DNA of 58,515 bases. Source: an uncultured Collinsella sp. (GTDB taxonomy: Bacteria; Actinomycetota; Coriobacteriia; Coriobacteriales; Coriobacteriaceae). Position numbers and translations under genes: made by a program. The stretch is taken from assembly GCA_900755685.1 (NCBI GenBank), contig CAAEHI010000056.1, forward strand, positions 1 through 58,515, given 5' to 3'. Shown one piece after another: positions 32,151-40,826 of the stretch. Within the stretch, counting starts at the first letter, position 1. The number at the start of each line of letters is the position of its first letter. The notes beneath the pieces are model-generated. The model was not told the origin of the DNA and did no database searches. It saw only the letters and a list, made by a program, of their open reading frames with translations.

Positions 32151-33756
32151 AGTGCCTAAAATGCCTGGCACCCGTAAAGACCATCGCGATGCCATGCTCA
32201 TTGCAGGCCTGGATGCTCTCATCATCGCGCTTGGAGCCGCCGGGCTGGATGATGCAGGTCACGCCGTGTGCAGCAAGCACGTCGACGTTGTCGCGGAACG
32301 GGAAGAACGCGTCGCTTGCACAGGCAAAGCCGCCCTTCTCCACGCCCTCGCGCTCGCAGAAGTCCTCGGCGCGCTCGCAGGCAAGTAGCGCAGAGTCAAC
32401 GCGGTTAGGCTGACCCGGGCCCATGCCAATGCCGGCCTTACCCTTGGAGACCAGGATGGCGTTGGACTTGACGCCCTTGCAGACCTTCCAAGCAAACTCG
32501 AGCTCGGCCATCTCGGCGTCGGTGGGCTTGCGGTCGGTGGGGAACGTAAAGGTCGCGGGGTCCTCGGTCACGTGGTCGACCTCCTGTACCAGCATGCCGC
32601 CGTCGATGGAGCGCAGCTCCACCTGGGCGCCGTGGTCCACGCCGCCGGTCGCCAACACGCGCAGGTTGGGGCGCTTGGCCATGCGCTCGAGCGCCTCGGC
32701 AGTGTAGCTCGGGGCGATGATGACCTCGACGAACTGCTTGTTCTGATCGGCAAAGTGCTCAACCAGCTCATAGGGAACCTCGCGGTTGCAGGCGATGATG
32801 CCGCCAAAGGCGCTCTTGGGATCGCAGGCGAAGGCGCGGTCGTAGGCAGCCGTGATGTCCTCGGCAACGGCGGAACCGCAGGGGTTCTGGTGCTTGAGGA
32901 TCACGCAGGCCGGCTCGTCGAACTCGCGGACCAGGTTCCAAGCGGCATCGGCATCCAGATAGTTGTTGTAGCTGAGCGGCTTGCCCTGGATCTGCTCGGA
33001 GCCAACGAGCGGGAACTGCGAGCTCGCGGTGTTCTCGCAGCCCTCGGCAAAGCGGTAGACCGTAGCCTTCTGCTGAGGATTCTCGCCATAGCGCAGGTCG
33101 TCGACCTTCTCCAACGAGATCTCGAGCTTGGCAGAGGTATCCGCCACGTCGCTTGCCTGGGCGGCAAGCCAACGGGAGATAGCCGTGTCGTAGGCGGCGG
33201 TGGTCTGGTAGACCTTCACCTGCAGGCGACGACGGGTGGAAAGCGTGGTGCAGCCACCGGTCTCGTGCATCTCGGCCAGGACGGCATCATAGTCGGCAGG
33301 GTCGGAAATGACGGTAACGCTTGTGGCGTTCTTGGCGGCAGAGCGCAGCATGGAGGGGCCACCGATGTCGATGTGCTCGATGGCATCCGCGAAGGTGACC
33401 TCGGGGTTGGCGACGGTCTTCTCGAACTCGTACAGGTTGACGACGACCAGGTCGATCAGCTTAATGCCGTGCTGAGCGGCCTCCTGCATGTGCTGCTCGG
33501 AATCGCGGCGGGCCAGCAGCGCGCCGTGAACCTTGGGATGCAGGGTCTTAACGCGGCCGTCCATCATCTCGGGATAGCCCGTGAACTCCTCGATGGGGGT
33601 TACGGGAACGCCCGCGTCCTCGATGGCACGAGCCGTGCCGCCCGTAGAGATGATCTCGACGCCAAAGTCGTCAACCAGCGTCCGTGCGAAATCGACGACG
33701 CCCGTCTTATCGGTAACCGAGATCAACGCGCGTGCGATCTTCACATCAGATCCCAT
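32149..33756 (-). CDS. purH: Bifunctional AICAR transformylase/IMP cyclohydrolase
   Basis: 535 residues, the usual length. The N-terminal MGS-like cyclohydrolase domain (ALISVTDKTGVVDFARTLV, DGRVKTLHPKVHGALLARR) is followed by the transformylase (YGENPQQKATVYR, LSYNNYLDADAAW, LKHQNPCGSAVA, and GGSKRDDESIQACNEHGIAMVFTGARHFRH at the end). Catalyses the last two steps of IMP synthesis. The ATG has GGAGGACTGC ahead of it. No purine riboswitch is visible upstream. Confidence 0.96.
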   Translation of the reverse strand: MGSDVKIARALISVTDKTGVVDFARTLVDDFGVEIISTGGTARAIEDAGVPVTPIEEFTGYPEMMDGRVKTLHPKVHGALLARRDSEQHMQEAAQHGIKLIDLVVVNLYEFEKTVANPEVTFADAIEHIDIGGPSMLRSAAKNATSVTVISDPADYDAVLAEMHETGGCTTLSTRRRLQVKVYQTTAAYDTAISRWLAAQASDVADTSAKLEISLEKVDDLRYGENPQQKATVYRFAEGCENTASSQFPLVGSEQIQGKPLSYNNYLDADAAWNLVREFDEPACVILKHQNPCGSAVAEDITAAYDRAFACDPKSAFGGIIACNREVPYELVEHFADQNKQFVEVIIAPSYTAEALERMAKRPNLRVLATGGVDHGAQVELRSIDGGMLVQEVDHVTEDPATFTFPTDRKPTDAEMAELEFAWKVCKGVKSNAILVSKGKAGIGMGPGQPNRVDSALLACERAEDFCEREGVEKGGFACASDAFFPFRDNVDVLAAHGVTCIIQPGGSKRDDESIQACNEHGIAMVFTGARHFRH

Positions 33757-34033
33757 GCAGTCCTCCTGTCTGGTACGCCGCCGTGCTCTGTGAGTCGGTG
33801 ATACGTCGATCTGCAGCGCTCGCGCAGCGGCATTGAAAATACTGATTTAATGTAGCGCATCGAGCGCATCGATGCACCCCGCAACGGGCGCATGTGCAGA
33901 AAAAGTTTGCGAGCGGAGGGGATGGGCATGGCACCGGGCACGGTGAGTTCATGGAACACAGGGGCACCATAATTAGATGCCAATGGCGTGGTAGAACTGT
34001 GCTCGATATGCATCCGCAAAAGAAAGAGGCACC

Positions 34034-34675
34034 ATGGTCTCGCGGGTTCTCTACCGACCGTTTGATACCGAAGACTTCGACGCCATCGCGCTGATTCTGC
34101 AGCAGCTTTGGCATAACAATTCGGATAACGATGAGTACAACCGCCTTGAGGCCGCGTGCGACCTCGCCTACTGCCTTTCGTCGTCGACGTTTTCACAGGT
34201 TGCCGTAATCGACGGTCAGGCGCGTGGCATTTCGCTCGCGCGTGCGGGACAGAGCTCCGCCGCCACTATCAACGAGCATTGGATGGATACCGAACGCGCG
34301 CTGCTATCGCAGATGCGTGAGCTGGAGCCCGATGCCTGCGCCGAGTATCTCTCGTTTGTGCGCGCAACCATCCGAACCAACAACCGCCTGCTCGAGAGCA
34401 GCCCGTTGCCGCACGACAACGAGGTCACGCTGCTTGCCGTGGATCGCGATGTCCATGGCCTGGGCGTTGGCACGGTTCTGCTCGATGCCGCCGTCTCGCA
34501 CCTGTCCTCACTTGGAGCGACGAGGGCGCACCTGTACACCGACTCCAACTGCTCGTGGAAGTTCTACGAGCTGCACGGCTTTAAGCGCACGGCCACGCAC
34601 CGCGCCAACCGCGAAGAGCGCCGTCACGACATGCCGCGCGAAAGCTTCCTCTACGAACTCGACCTAACAGCCTAA
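34034..34675 (+). CDS. GNAT-family N-acetyltransferase
   Basis: 213 residues. The acetyl-CoA motif A is VTLLAVDRDVHGLGVGTVLLDAAV (RxxGxG-like), followed by GATRAHLYTDSNCSWKFYELHGFKRT (motif B). The N-terminal ~110 residues are less conserved. Substrate unknown. AAAGAGG precedes the ATG. Divergent from purH across a 277-nt spacer in which nothing beyond a weak GGCA/TGCC hairpin is seen. Confidence 0.85.
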   Translation: MVSRVLYRPFDTEDFDAIALILQQLWHNNSDNDEYNRLEAACDLAYCLSSSTFSQVAVIDGQARGISLARAGQSSAATINEHWMDTERALLSQMRELEPDACAEYLSFVRATIRTNNRLLESSPLPHDNEVTLLAVDRDVHGLGVGTVLLDAAVSHLSSLGATRAHLYTDSNCSWKFYELHGFKRTATHRANREERRHDMPRESFLYELDLTA

Positions 34676-34677
34676 AC

Positions 34678-34767
34678 CCGGCAGTTAGGGACGTTCCTTT
34701 TGTGCCGGCACCCTGGGACACTCCTTGGCAGCAACCGCACCTAGTCGTTGGGGACATTCTTGAGTAG
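34678..34767. repeat. Repeat family C fragment followed by family A fragment
   Basis: CGGCAGTTAGGGACGTTCCT...GTGCCGG, then CTAGTCGTTGGGGACATTCTTGAG. Both are degenerate. They start three nt after the GNAT stop codon. Confidence 0.7.
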
Positions 34768-34820
34768 CACAGTCGACGAAACCCTCGTTGGCGTCGCCCT
34801 ATAGAGGGGTCTGCAAATAG

Positions 34821-35054
34821 CTGTGGGCAAAAAACATCAAATATGAGTACTGTTACCTTTTTAGTAGCAGCGATTTGGGGCATTTTAGGGGCTTTTAGAC
34901 ATAGCAGCCAGTCAGGCGAGCTGACGTATTTCCACAAATGTTCAATAAAATGGGCCCCTAACGAGAGATAATCTCATTAGGAGCCCATTATTTAGTGCAA
35001 ATATATGTCACTATAATGGCAACAGTACTCATATTTGGCATTTTTTGCCCACTG
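34821..35054. mobile_element. MITE-like element with 37-bp terminal inverted repeats
   Basis: Terminal arms at 34821-34857 and 35018-35054 match at 33 of 37 positions and carry the word AAATATGAGTACTGTT. The AT-rich interior has no gene but includes a second hairpin (34949-34967 with 34972-34989, AATGGGCCCCTAACGAGA). No clear target-site duplication is seen. The 492-nt gap 34676-35167 consists of repeats only. Confidence 0.7.
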
Positions 35055-35076
35055 CCCCCTGTGTGGGGATCCGTAA

Positions 35077-35124
35077 CGGAAAGATAGACCCATTTCAAAG
35101 CATAAAAATGGGATAGATTTTCCG
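35077..35124. repeat. Hairpin downstream of the DUF2207-like gene
   Basis: CGGAAAGATAGACCCATTT against AAATGGGATAGATTTTCCG with a short loop. Might serve as a weak terminator for the minus-strand gene. Confidence 0.55.
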
Positions 35125-35167
35125 CCAACAGTCGCCGGAGAAGATCCATCCCAAAAATCAGAGCGCG

Positions 35168-37111
35168 CTAGAACGTTCCGCCGCCGCCTCCGCCGACGCC
35201 GCCGCCTCCGCCGCCAGAGAAGCCGCCGCCTCCGCCGCCGCCCGAGCTGTCGGAGCTCGACGCCAGCTCACGGATGCTCTCGTGATACACGTCATCGAAC
35301 GAATCGAGCGGAGACTCGATACCGTAATGATGGTAGTACCACCAGTAGCAGGGATAATTGTCATAGAAGCCGTCGGCCTCGCGTACCTCGGGCGGCACGG
35401 CCTCGGCCAGCTGTCGCAGCACTTCTTTCGAAACGCCCAGCGCCACGCCCATCACCAGCAGCTTGTTCCACAGCACCAGATCGCCCGGGACGGCTTCCTT
35501 TAGACGAGTGAAGTCCTCGAGCCAATGCTTAAGTGCCTTGCAGCGAGCCGCCACCTCGGCGCCCTCCGGCGTAAAGCGGCGAAACGTAAGGCCCACGCCG
35601 ATACCCACCAGCACAATCGGCACCGAGATAACCGCGGCGGTGATGTTCGCCTGTGCGCCATCGGTAAAGAAAATGGATCCCACGGGAACAAAGGCAATCA
35701 GGATACCAAGAACCAGGCAAAACACCATTGCAACAATGCCGTCCGAGGCAACGTACTCGCTATCGGCCAGCTTGCCCTTAACGGTGTTCTGATAGTCCTC
35801 GAGCTTATCACCCACGGGTGTAGCGTGCTGCTTGACGTAGTGCTGCAGCTCGTCGAACGTGCGCGAACGGTCACCGTTCTCGTCAGGCTTAGCACCGGCA
35901 AAGAAGACCTTGAGCACCATGTGGTCAATGCCCTTGGCCGACTTCCAGCCCGCATCACTCACCGTCACGCGATACGTCTGCTCTTCTTTTTCACGCCCCA
36001 ACAGACCCTTCTTGGCCTTGGTCACGGTCGCCTGCTCCAGCTTGATCACACGGTCGTCAGTGAGCTTCATGAGCGTGGCGATATATGCCTGGTCGGGCAC
36101 CTCGTTCCAGCTCATGAGGGCCGAAAGCACGGCGGGATGGTCGGCCGAGGGCACATCGCGGAAATATTCGTCCTGGAAAAGCGGCTTGGGCTTGCGCTTG
36201 CGCAGCTTGAGCATAACGATTGTGCCGGTAAAGACCACCGCCGCAACAACACTTAGCACGGCAAGTGCATTGGCAATCATGCGAGCGTGAGCGCGGCGGG
36301 CGTTAGCTTCGTCGGCCCATTCCTTCTCTTCGCTCAGGATTGTTGACATGCGCTCTTCGCCCGAAGCGGCAAGCTGCGGCACCCAGTCGCTAGGGAAGGC
36401 GATGCGTGCCTCGGCGAATTCGCCCTGATGCACGCAGGGAATGGTATAGGTGACCATGGGTTCGTCCGCATCGAGCGATACATCGCCCGTCAGCGGGCCG
36501 TGGCCCCATGCGCGGAAGTTATCGCCCTTGACAGCCGCCGTCCCGGCAGCGGCATTTGCGAAGTACACTTCCATCTCAACGTCATCGGAGTCCGCGGACC
36601 AGCCGTCGCCCACAAACTTCCAGTAGAGCTCGGCGGTATCGGCCCAGTTCATGACCGCACCGGTCATGGTGTAGCTCACGTAATAGATCGCGCTGTCGCC
36701 GCTCTCGTGGGGGCTGAACACCTTAATCCTTACGCCGTCACCGGTCTGCTCGACCGTGTAGACGCCAGAATCGCCCTTGTTCGCGCTATCGACTTTGTTA
36801 AACGCGGTGTCCTCTTCCTCGACACTCAGCACGTCAACGCCCGCCGTGCCGCCCTGCTGGTTGGCGCCCGTATTGATCTCCCAAAACACGCCGTTGATGT
36901 CGTCGTCGAAATCAAACTGGCGTCCCTCGACAACGGTCAGCGATCCATCGGCCTCAACCGTGGCGCTGATATAGGTTTGGGTCATGGAGTAGCCGTCGGC
37001 GTGCGCGGCGACAGGCAGCAGCAACAACGCAAGCGTGACGAGCACGCAGACGGAAGCGAATCGCGCAAACAGGTGGCGCTGCCGGCTGACTTTGGCGGCG
37101 AGGGTGTTCAT
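35168..37111 (-). CDS. DUF2207-like predicted membrane protein with Gly-rich C-terminus
   Basis: 647 residues. A signal peptide (VCVLVTLALLLLPVAAHADG, cleaved near residue 38) is followed by a ~200-residue outside beta domain (VEADGSLTVVEGRQFDFDDDINGVFWEIN) typical of DUF2207. A membrane helix follows at ~275 (ALAVLSVVAAVVFTGTIVML), then a cytoplasmic part with helices near 485-530 (MVFCLVLGILIAFVPVGSIFF) and a tail of Gly runs (SGGGGGGGFSGGGGGG). Function unknown; the family is widespread in Firmicutes and Actinobacteria. The ATG at 37111 follows AAAGGA. Single gene. Confidence 0.85.
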   Translation of the reverse strand: MNTLAAKVSRQRHLFARFASVCVLVTLALLLLPVAAHADGYSMTQTYISATVEADGSLTVVEGRQFDFDDDINGVFWEINTGANQQGGTAGVDVLSVEEEDTAFNKVDSANKGDSGVYTVEQTGDGVRIKVFSPHESGDSAIYYVSYTMTGAVMNWADTAELYWKFVGDGWSADSDDVEMEVYFANAAAGTAAVKGDNFRAWGHGPLTGDVSLDADEPMVTYTIPCVHQGEFAEARIAFPSDWVPQLAASGEERMSTILSEEKEWADEANARRAHARMIANALAVLSVVAAVVFTGTIVMLKLRKRKPKPLFQDEYFRDVPSADHPAVLSALMSWNEVPDQAYIATLMKLTDDRVIKLEQATVTKAKKGLLGREKEEQTYRVTVSDAGWKSAKGIDHMVLKVFFAGAKPDENGDRSRTFDELQHYVKQHATPVGDKLEDYQNTVKGKLADSEYVASDGIVAMVFCLVLGILIAFVPVGSIFFTDGAQANITAAVISVPIVLVGIGVGLTFRRFTPEGAEVAARCKALKHWLEDFTRLKEAVPGDLVLWNKLLVMGVALGVSKEVLRQLAEAVPPEVREADGFYDNYPCYWWYYHHYGIESPLDSFDDVYHESIRELASSSDSSGGGGGGGFSGGGGGGVGGGGGGTF

Positions 37112-37232
37112 AGGCACATCCTTTGTCTGTAAAACCAACAGCGCCATTGTCCCACGTTTGCGGGTACGCATGACGAACATCTAGGCCAGCGGAGTATCAA
37201 ACGGGACGAAAGTCACGCCCGCCGCCAGCGAC

Positions 37233-37275
37233 TAGTCATTGGGGACGTTCTTAAATGACCAGTCATTAGGGACAC
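37233..37275. repeat. Palindromic repeat family A plus partial unit
   Basis: TAGTCATT ... AATGACCA followed by a second partial AGTCATTAGGGACAC. Confidence 0.75.
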
Positions 37276-37453
37276 CCTTGGCATGGCCAGCGCCAGCAAT
37301 AGATACCACTTCACAGCTCTGTCACAGGTGTAGCGGCTTTGTGTGGGCGCGGCGCGCGCTGATTGAGCCGCCAGCCGAGGGGCATAAAGCAGTTGAGCGA
37401 AAACGGTTTGCCCCTTTGCCGTTCGCTCGAGGATCATGTCCCCCTTTTCCGCG

Positions 37454-37496
37454 GAAACCCCGGCAGTTGCGAAGAGCTGCCGGGGTTTCTGTCGTT
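37454..37496 (+). terminator. Strong hairpin before the GluQ-like gene; possible end of a small RNA
   Basis: Perfect 13-bp stem GAAACCCCGGCAG/CTGCCGGGGTTTC, then CTGTCGTTT. Another hairpin (GAGCGAAAACGG.../CCGTTCGCTC, 37394-37430) precedes it. The gap 37112-37626 holds these and the family A repeat; no gene is seen. Confidence 0.6.
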
Positions 37497-37613
37497 TGAG
37501 GGGTTGGGCTGGCGGGCCGCGATCGAGCTGTCGAGCCGGCGATCCGGCACGCGCAACGCGCGGCCACGGCAACTTGCAGGCCACGGCAGCGTCTCCCCCA
37601 CCGCACCCCGCGC

Positions 37614-37619
37614 TATACT
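37614..37619 (+). promoter_or_regulatory. -10 box directly before the start codon (leaderless transcript candidate)
   Basis: TATACT ends 7 nt before the ATG at 37627 and there is no ribosome site between them. Confidence 0.45.
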
Positions 37620-37626
37620 CGTCCGC

Positions 37627-38799
37627 ATGGATATCAACGCACGCAACATAGCAACACACGCCGCGGACGCACCGGCAACGGCAGAGCCCACCCCCGTCGT
37701 GGGACGCTTCGCCCCGTCGCCCTCGGGCCGCATGCACCTGGGCAACGTGTTCAGCTGTCTGTGCTCGTGGCTTTCGGCCCGCAGCCAGGGCGGCGGCATC
37801 GTGTTGCGCATCGAGGACCTGGACGATCGCTGTAAGCGGCCGGAGCTTGCCGCCCAACTGATTGACGACCTGGCTTGGCTGGGGCTCGAATGGGACGAAG
37901 GCCCCTACTACCAGCATGATCGCCTAGACCTGTACGAGCGTGCTCTGCATCAACTGCAAGACGCCGGCCTCACCTATCCCTGCTTTTGCACGCGCGCCGA
38001 ACTCCATGCCGCGAGCGCACCGCACGCGAGCGACGGCACGCCCATCTACCGCGGCGCCTGCCGAGGCCTTTCTGCCGAAGAGGTTGCCCGCCGCAGCATC
38101 CTGCGCGCTCCGGCCACGCGCCTGCGCGTGCCCGTCGTCGACGACCTCGCAGACGACGTGATCGAATTCGTGGACCGCACGTACGGAGCCCAATGCGAGG
38201 CACTCGCCACCGAGTGCGGAGACTTTTTGGTGCGCCGCAGCGACGGCGTGTTTGCCTATCAGCTGGCCGTGGTGGTCGACGACGCTGCCATGGGCGTCAC
38301 CGAGGTTGTGCGCGGATGCGACCTGCTGGGCTCCACGCCGCGCCAAATCTACCTGCAGCATCTGCTGGGACTTCCAACGCCGCACTACGCACACATTCCG
38401 CTGCTCATGTCGCCGGATGGCCGCCGCCTTTCCAAGCGAGACCGCGATTTGGACCTGGGCGAACTACGCGCACGCTTTGGCACGCCCGAGACGCTGCTGG
38501 GATGGCTCGCCGGGCAAATGGGCATCGCGCCGGACGCCACACCGCGTACCGCCGAGCAGCTGGTCGAGCACTTTAGCTGGGATGTCATCCGCGCGCATCG
38601 CGAGAACATCGTTATGGATGAAAGGACAGGCATGCAACAGACGGCAGCCCACCCTGACGACCACCTCGATAGCGACATTGCCAAAGCATCAACAACTCAT
38701 CTTTCACCAGAGGGGTTCGATGCGTTTTGCGAAATACTTGACTCCCCCACGCCAGAAGCTACGAAAACGTTACTCGAGCGCAAGTCAGCTTGGGAGTAA
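37627..38799 (+). CDS. GluQ-type tRNA-modifying glutamyl synthetase with a DUF1778-like tail
   Basis: 390 residues. The catalytic core resembles glutamyl-Q tRNA(Asp) synthetase: FAPSPSGRMHLGN (HIGH motif), RIEDLDDRCKRPE, VVRGCDLLGSTPRQIYLQ, RRLSKRDRDLDLGELR (KMSKS equivalent). It lacks the anticodon-binding domain. The family attaches glutamate to queuosine in tRNA(Asp). The last ~35 residues (LSPEGFDAFCEILDSP, ERKSAWE) match the end of DUF1778/TacA antitoxins, not any synthetase, and their DNA is AT-richer. No GNAT toxin follows. So the normal C-terminus seems replaced or extended by an antitoxin remnant. Confidence 0.85.
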   Translation: MDINARNIATHAADAPATAEPTPVVGRFAPSPSGRMHLGNVFSCLCSWLSARSQGGGIVLRIEDLDDRCKRPELAAQLIDDLAWLGLEWDEGPYYQHDRLDLYERALHQLQDAGLTYPCFCTRAELHAASAPHASDGTPIYRGACRGLSAEEVARRSILRAPATRLRVPVVDDLADDVIEFVDRTYGAQCEALATECGDFLVRRSDGVFAYQLAVVVDDAAMGVTEVVRGCDLLGSTPRQIYLQHLLGLPTPHYAHIPLLMSPDGRRLSKRDRDLDLGELRARFGTPETLLGWLAGQMGIAPDATPRTAEQLVEHFSWDVIRAHRENIVMDERTGMQQTAAHPDDHLDSDIAKASTTHLSPEGFDAFCEILDSPTPEATKTLLERKSAWE

Positions 38800-38851
38800 A
38801 TCCCTTAGCGAATCGGTTTTGGTTCGCTACGAAGCTCATGCGTCCGTACCC

Positions 38852-39577
38852 CTACGCAACATCCCAGGGTTGAAGTTCGTCGCCCAGGCGGACAATACAG
38901 TCGTAGAGCACGGTGTGGCACTCGGCTGGGTTGGCGTCACGATGAAAATGCCCGTAGTACCAGCGCTTGTAGTCCAGGTGGTCCTCCAGCTCGTCGAAAA
39001 ACGTGGTGAGTCGATCGACATCGGGATAATTCCAGCCAGGTGCCGGGTAAAGCGTGGGCGAAAGCATGCGCGTGGAGCAGGTATGGGTGATCGCATAGTC
39101 GACCTTCCAACCCACGCTGTCGAGCTTTGCCCGCGCCTCCTCAAAGTTGCGCTCGTCCGGCAGCTCCTGCGGCCACCAGCTGGAATACGGAATGCGGTAT
39201 TCCTTGTCCACGCTCGTGGCGCCGCCCATGGTAAAGATCGTTGAGCCGTCGAGCTCAAAAACCTCACCACGCGTCAGGCGTCGGATGGGCGAGGTGTCCG
39301 ACAGGCGCTGCGTCAGCCCGCCGTGCCACAACTCCATGGGGCACTCCGACCAGTGATCGAAACGCTCGTGGTTGCCGTCGACAAACAGCACGGTATAGGG
39401 GCGCGACTCCAGCCAGGCGATGTCGGCACATTCCTCGGCAGAGAAATCCCACGGAAAGCCAAAGTCGCCCGCGATGATGAGATAGTCGTCACTCGTCAGG
39501 CTATCCCCAAGCTCCCAATCGCGCAGCTTTTGCATGTCGAGGCCGCCGTGAATATCGCCTGTTACATAGACCGTCAT
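38852..39577 (-). CDS. Calcineurin-like metallophosphoesterase
   Basis: 241 residues. Metal-binding motifs VTGDIHGGLD, IIAGDFGFPWD, FVDGNHERFD, ITHTCSTRML and YYGHFHRDAN in canonical order. Two-metal phosphoesterase; substrate unknown. ATG at 39577 (MTVYVTGD) chosen as the metal motif starts at once; the upstream extension is not family-like. Convergent with the GluQ-like gene. Confidence 0.9.
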   Translation of the reverse strand: MTVYVTGDIHGGLDMQKLRDWELGDSLTSDDYLIIAGDFGFPWDFSAEECADIAWLESRPYTVLFVDGNHERFDHWSECPMELWHGGLTQRLSDTSPIRRLTRGEVFELDGSTIFTMGGATSVDKEYRIPYSSWWPQELPDERNFEEARAKLDSVGWKVDYAITHTCSTRMLSPTLYPAPGWNYPDVDRLTTFFDELEDHLDYKRWYYGHFHRDANPAECHTVLYDCIVRLGDELQPWDVA

Positions 39578-39662
39578 CGGATTACCACTTCCCTGTAAGT
39601 CGCTAGCCCACATTCTGCACGATCACTAAGCCAACCGTTCCAACCCTTCCATCCTTTAGGGC

Positions 39663-39902
39663 TTACCCCTCGTTCTTCCATCCAAACGGGTCGAGCACCC
39701 AAAAAATCAGATCGAGCACGCCGCCGGTCATCATGGCGCCGGCAAGGGCCATGCAAACGTGCAGAGAGCTGGCACTTCGGAGCGCATCGAATGGCCCCAG
39801 AACAGCCAGCAGCGCGACCGCTGCGCCGGCTACGCACAGCGCGAGGCACGGCCCCGCATCCTTAACGCACTTCTCTGCAAAGTGCTTGGTGTTGTCACTC
39901 AT
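39663..39902 (-). CDS. Small two-helix membrane protein
   Basis: 79 residues. After a charged start (MSDNTKHFAEKCVKDAG) come two hydrophobic segments (PCLALCVAGAAVALLAVLGPF and VCMALAGAMMTGGVLDLIFWVL) and a short charged end (DPFGWKNEG). AAGGAG lies 10 nt before the ATG. No family recognised. 85 nt upstream of the phosphoesterase on the same strand. Confidence 0.65.
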   Translation of the reverse strand: MSDNTKHFAEKCVKDAGPCLALCVAGAAVALLAVLGPFDALRSASSLHVCMALAGAMMTGGVLDLIFWVLDPFGWKNEG

Positions 39903-40119
39903 TGCTATCGAGCTCCTTAGAGGGCCGTTGTTCAGATACATACCGCCGCGGCAGAGCAGAGCGGCAGGGTAAGTATCACATGTCGTGCGGTCATCAATGG
40001 AGAAACCGCCTGCTCGACCAACCCTTGACGCCGTTTTGCACCGGCGCCCCATCCCCCGCTATCCAGAAAGGCATCTCTCCCTTCCCCACCGCCACCCAAA
40101 AACTCATCCAACATTAATC

Positions 40120-40147
40120 TTGGCTCAAGAATCGCTTAATCTATAAC
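40120..40147 (+). promoter_or_regulatory. Promoter candidate for the UBA-like/DUF4342 gene
   Basis: TTGGCT, 16-nt spacer, TATAAC. It gives a leader of ~110 nt with a CGCCCGGGC/GCCCGGCG hairpin at 40215-40236. The remainder of the gap 39903-40265 shows nothing. Confidence 0.5.
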
Positions 40148-40265
40148 CTGCACTATAGAGTTCGACCAAGGGCGGGGCGGCGCCGCGCAACGCAGGCCGC
40201 CGAACGCAACACTCGCGCCCGGGCAGATCGCCCGGCGTCGCGCCCATCGAACGAAAGGACAGGTC

Positions 40266-40808
40266 ATGGACGACCTCGAAAAAGTTGAAACCATCCGCAC
40301 CAAGTGCAACGTGAGCTACACCGACGCCAAAGCCGCGCTCGACGCCGCCGACGGCAACGTTCTGGACGCCATCATTTGGCTCGAGTCGCAGGGCAAGACC
40401 CAGACCACGTCGGCGCACGCCGCCACCGAGTCCGAGCCGGTCGATGAGCCCTCGGCCGAGATGGTCGCTGCGCAGGCCGCCTACGAAAAGTCGAGCGAAA
40501 AGACCGACTTCTCCAAGAAGATGGACAGCGTATGGGAGTACCTCAAAAAGCTCTTCCGCCTGAGCCTGGAGACCAAGTTTATCGCCACGCGCCGCGACGC
40601 CATCATCCTCAACATTCCCATCCTGATCCCCATCGTCGCCCTGTTTGCCTGGGGCGCCACGATATGGCTGATGCTGCTTGGCCTGTTCTTTGGCATGCGC
40701 TACCGCATCGATAGCGACGGCGACGTGCCCGGCAGTATCAACAACCTGATGGATCACGCCGCCGACGCCGCGGACGGCATCAAGCAGAATCTGAACGACG
40801 ACAAGTAA
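40266..40808 (+). CDS. UBA-like/DUF4342 membrane protein
   Basis: 180 residues. Residues 1-45 (DDLEKVETIRTKCNVSYTDAKAALDAADGNVLDAI contains KVETIRTKCNVSYTDAKAAL) form a three-helix UBA/TS-N-like fold. A linker with Glu and Ser follows, then KLFRLSLETKFIATRRDAIILNIPI and one or two membrane helices (PIVALFAWGATIWLMLLGLFFG), as in DUF4342 proteins. Function unknown. GAAAGGA precedes the ATG. Same strand as the two-component genes, 18 nt ahead, so probably one operon. Confidence 0.85.
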   Translation: MDDLEKVETIRTKCNVSYTDAKAALDAADGNVLDAIIWLESQGKTQTTSAHAATESEPVDEPSAEMVAAQAAYEKSSEKTDFSKKMDSVWEYLKKLFRLSLETKFIATRRDAIILNIPILIPIVALFAWGATIWLMLLGLFFGMRYRIDSDGDVPGSINNLMDHAADAADGIKQNLNDDK

Positions 40809-40826
40809 TCGCAGATGGGGGCACGT

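Noticed and set aside
33757..33900. Purine riboswitch before purH
   Set aside because: No guanine-riboswitch core or PRPP/ZTP-like motif is visible in the leader.
37112..37626. T-box or SRP/6S RNA before the GluQ-like gene
   Set aside because: No T-box TGG-containing bulge sequence and no SRP GNAR/GGAAG core could be found.
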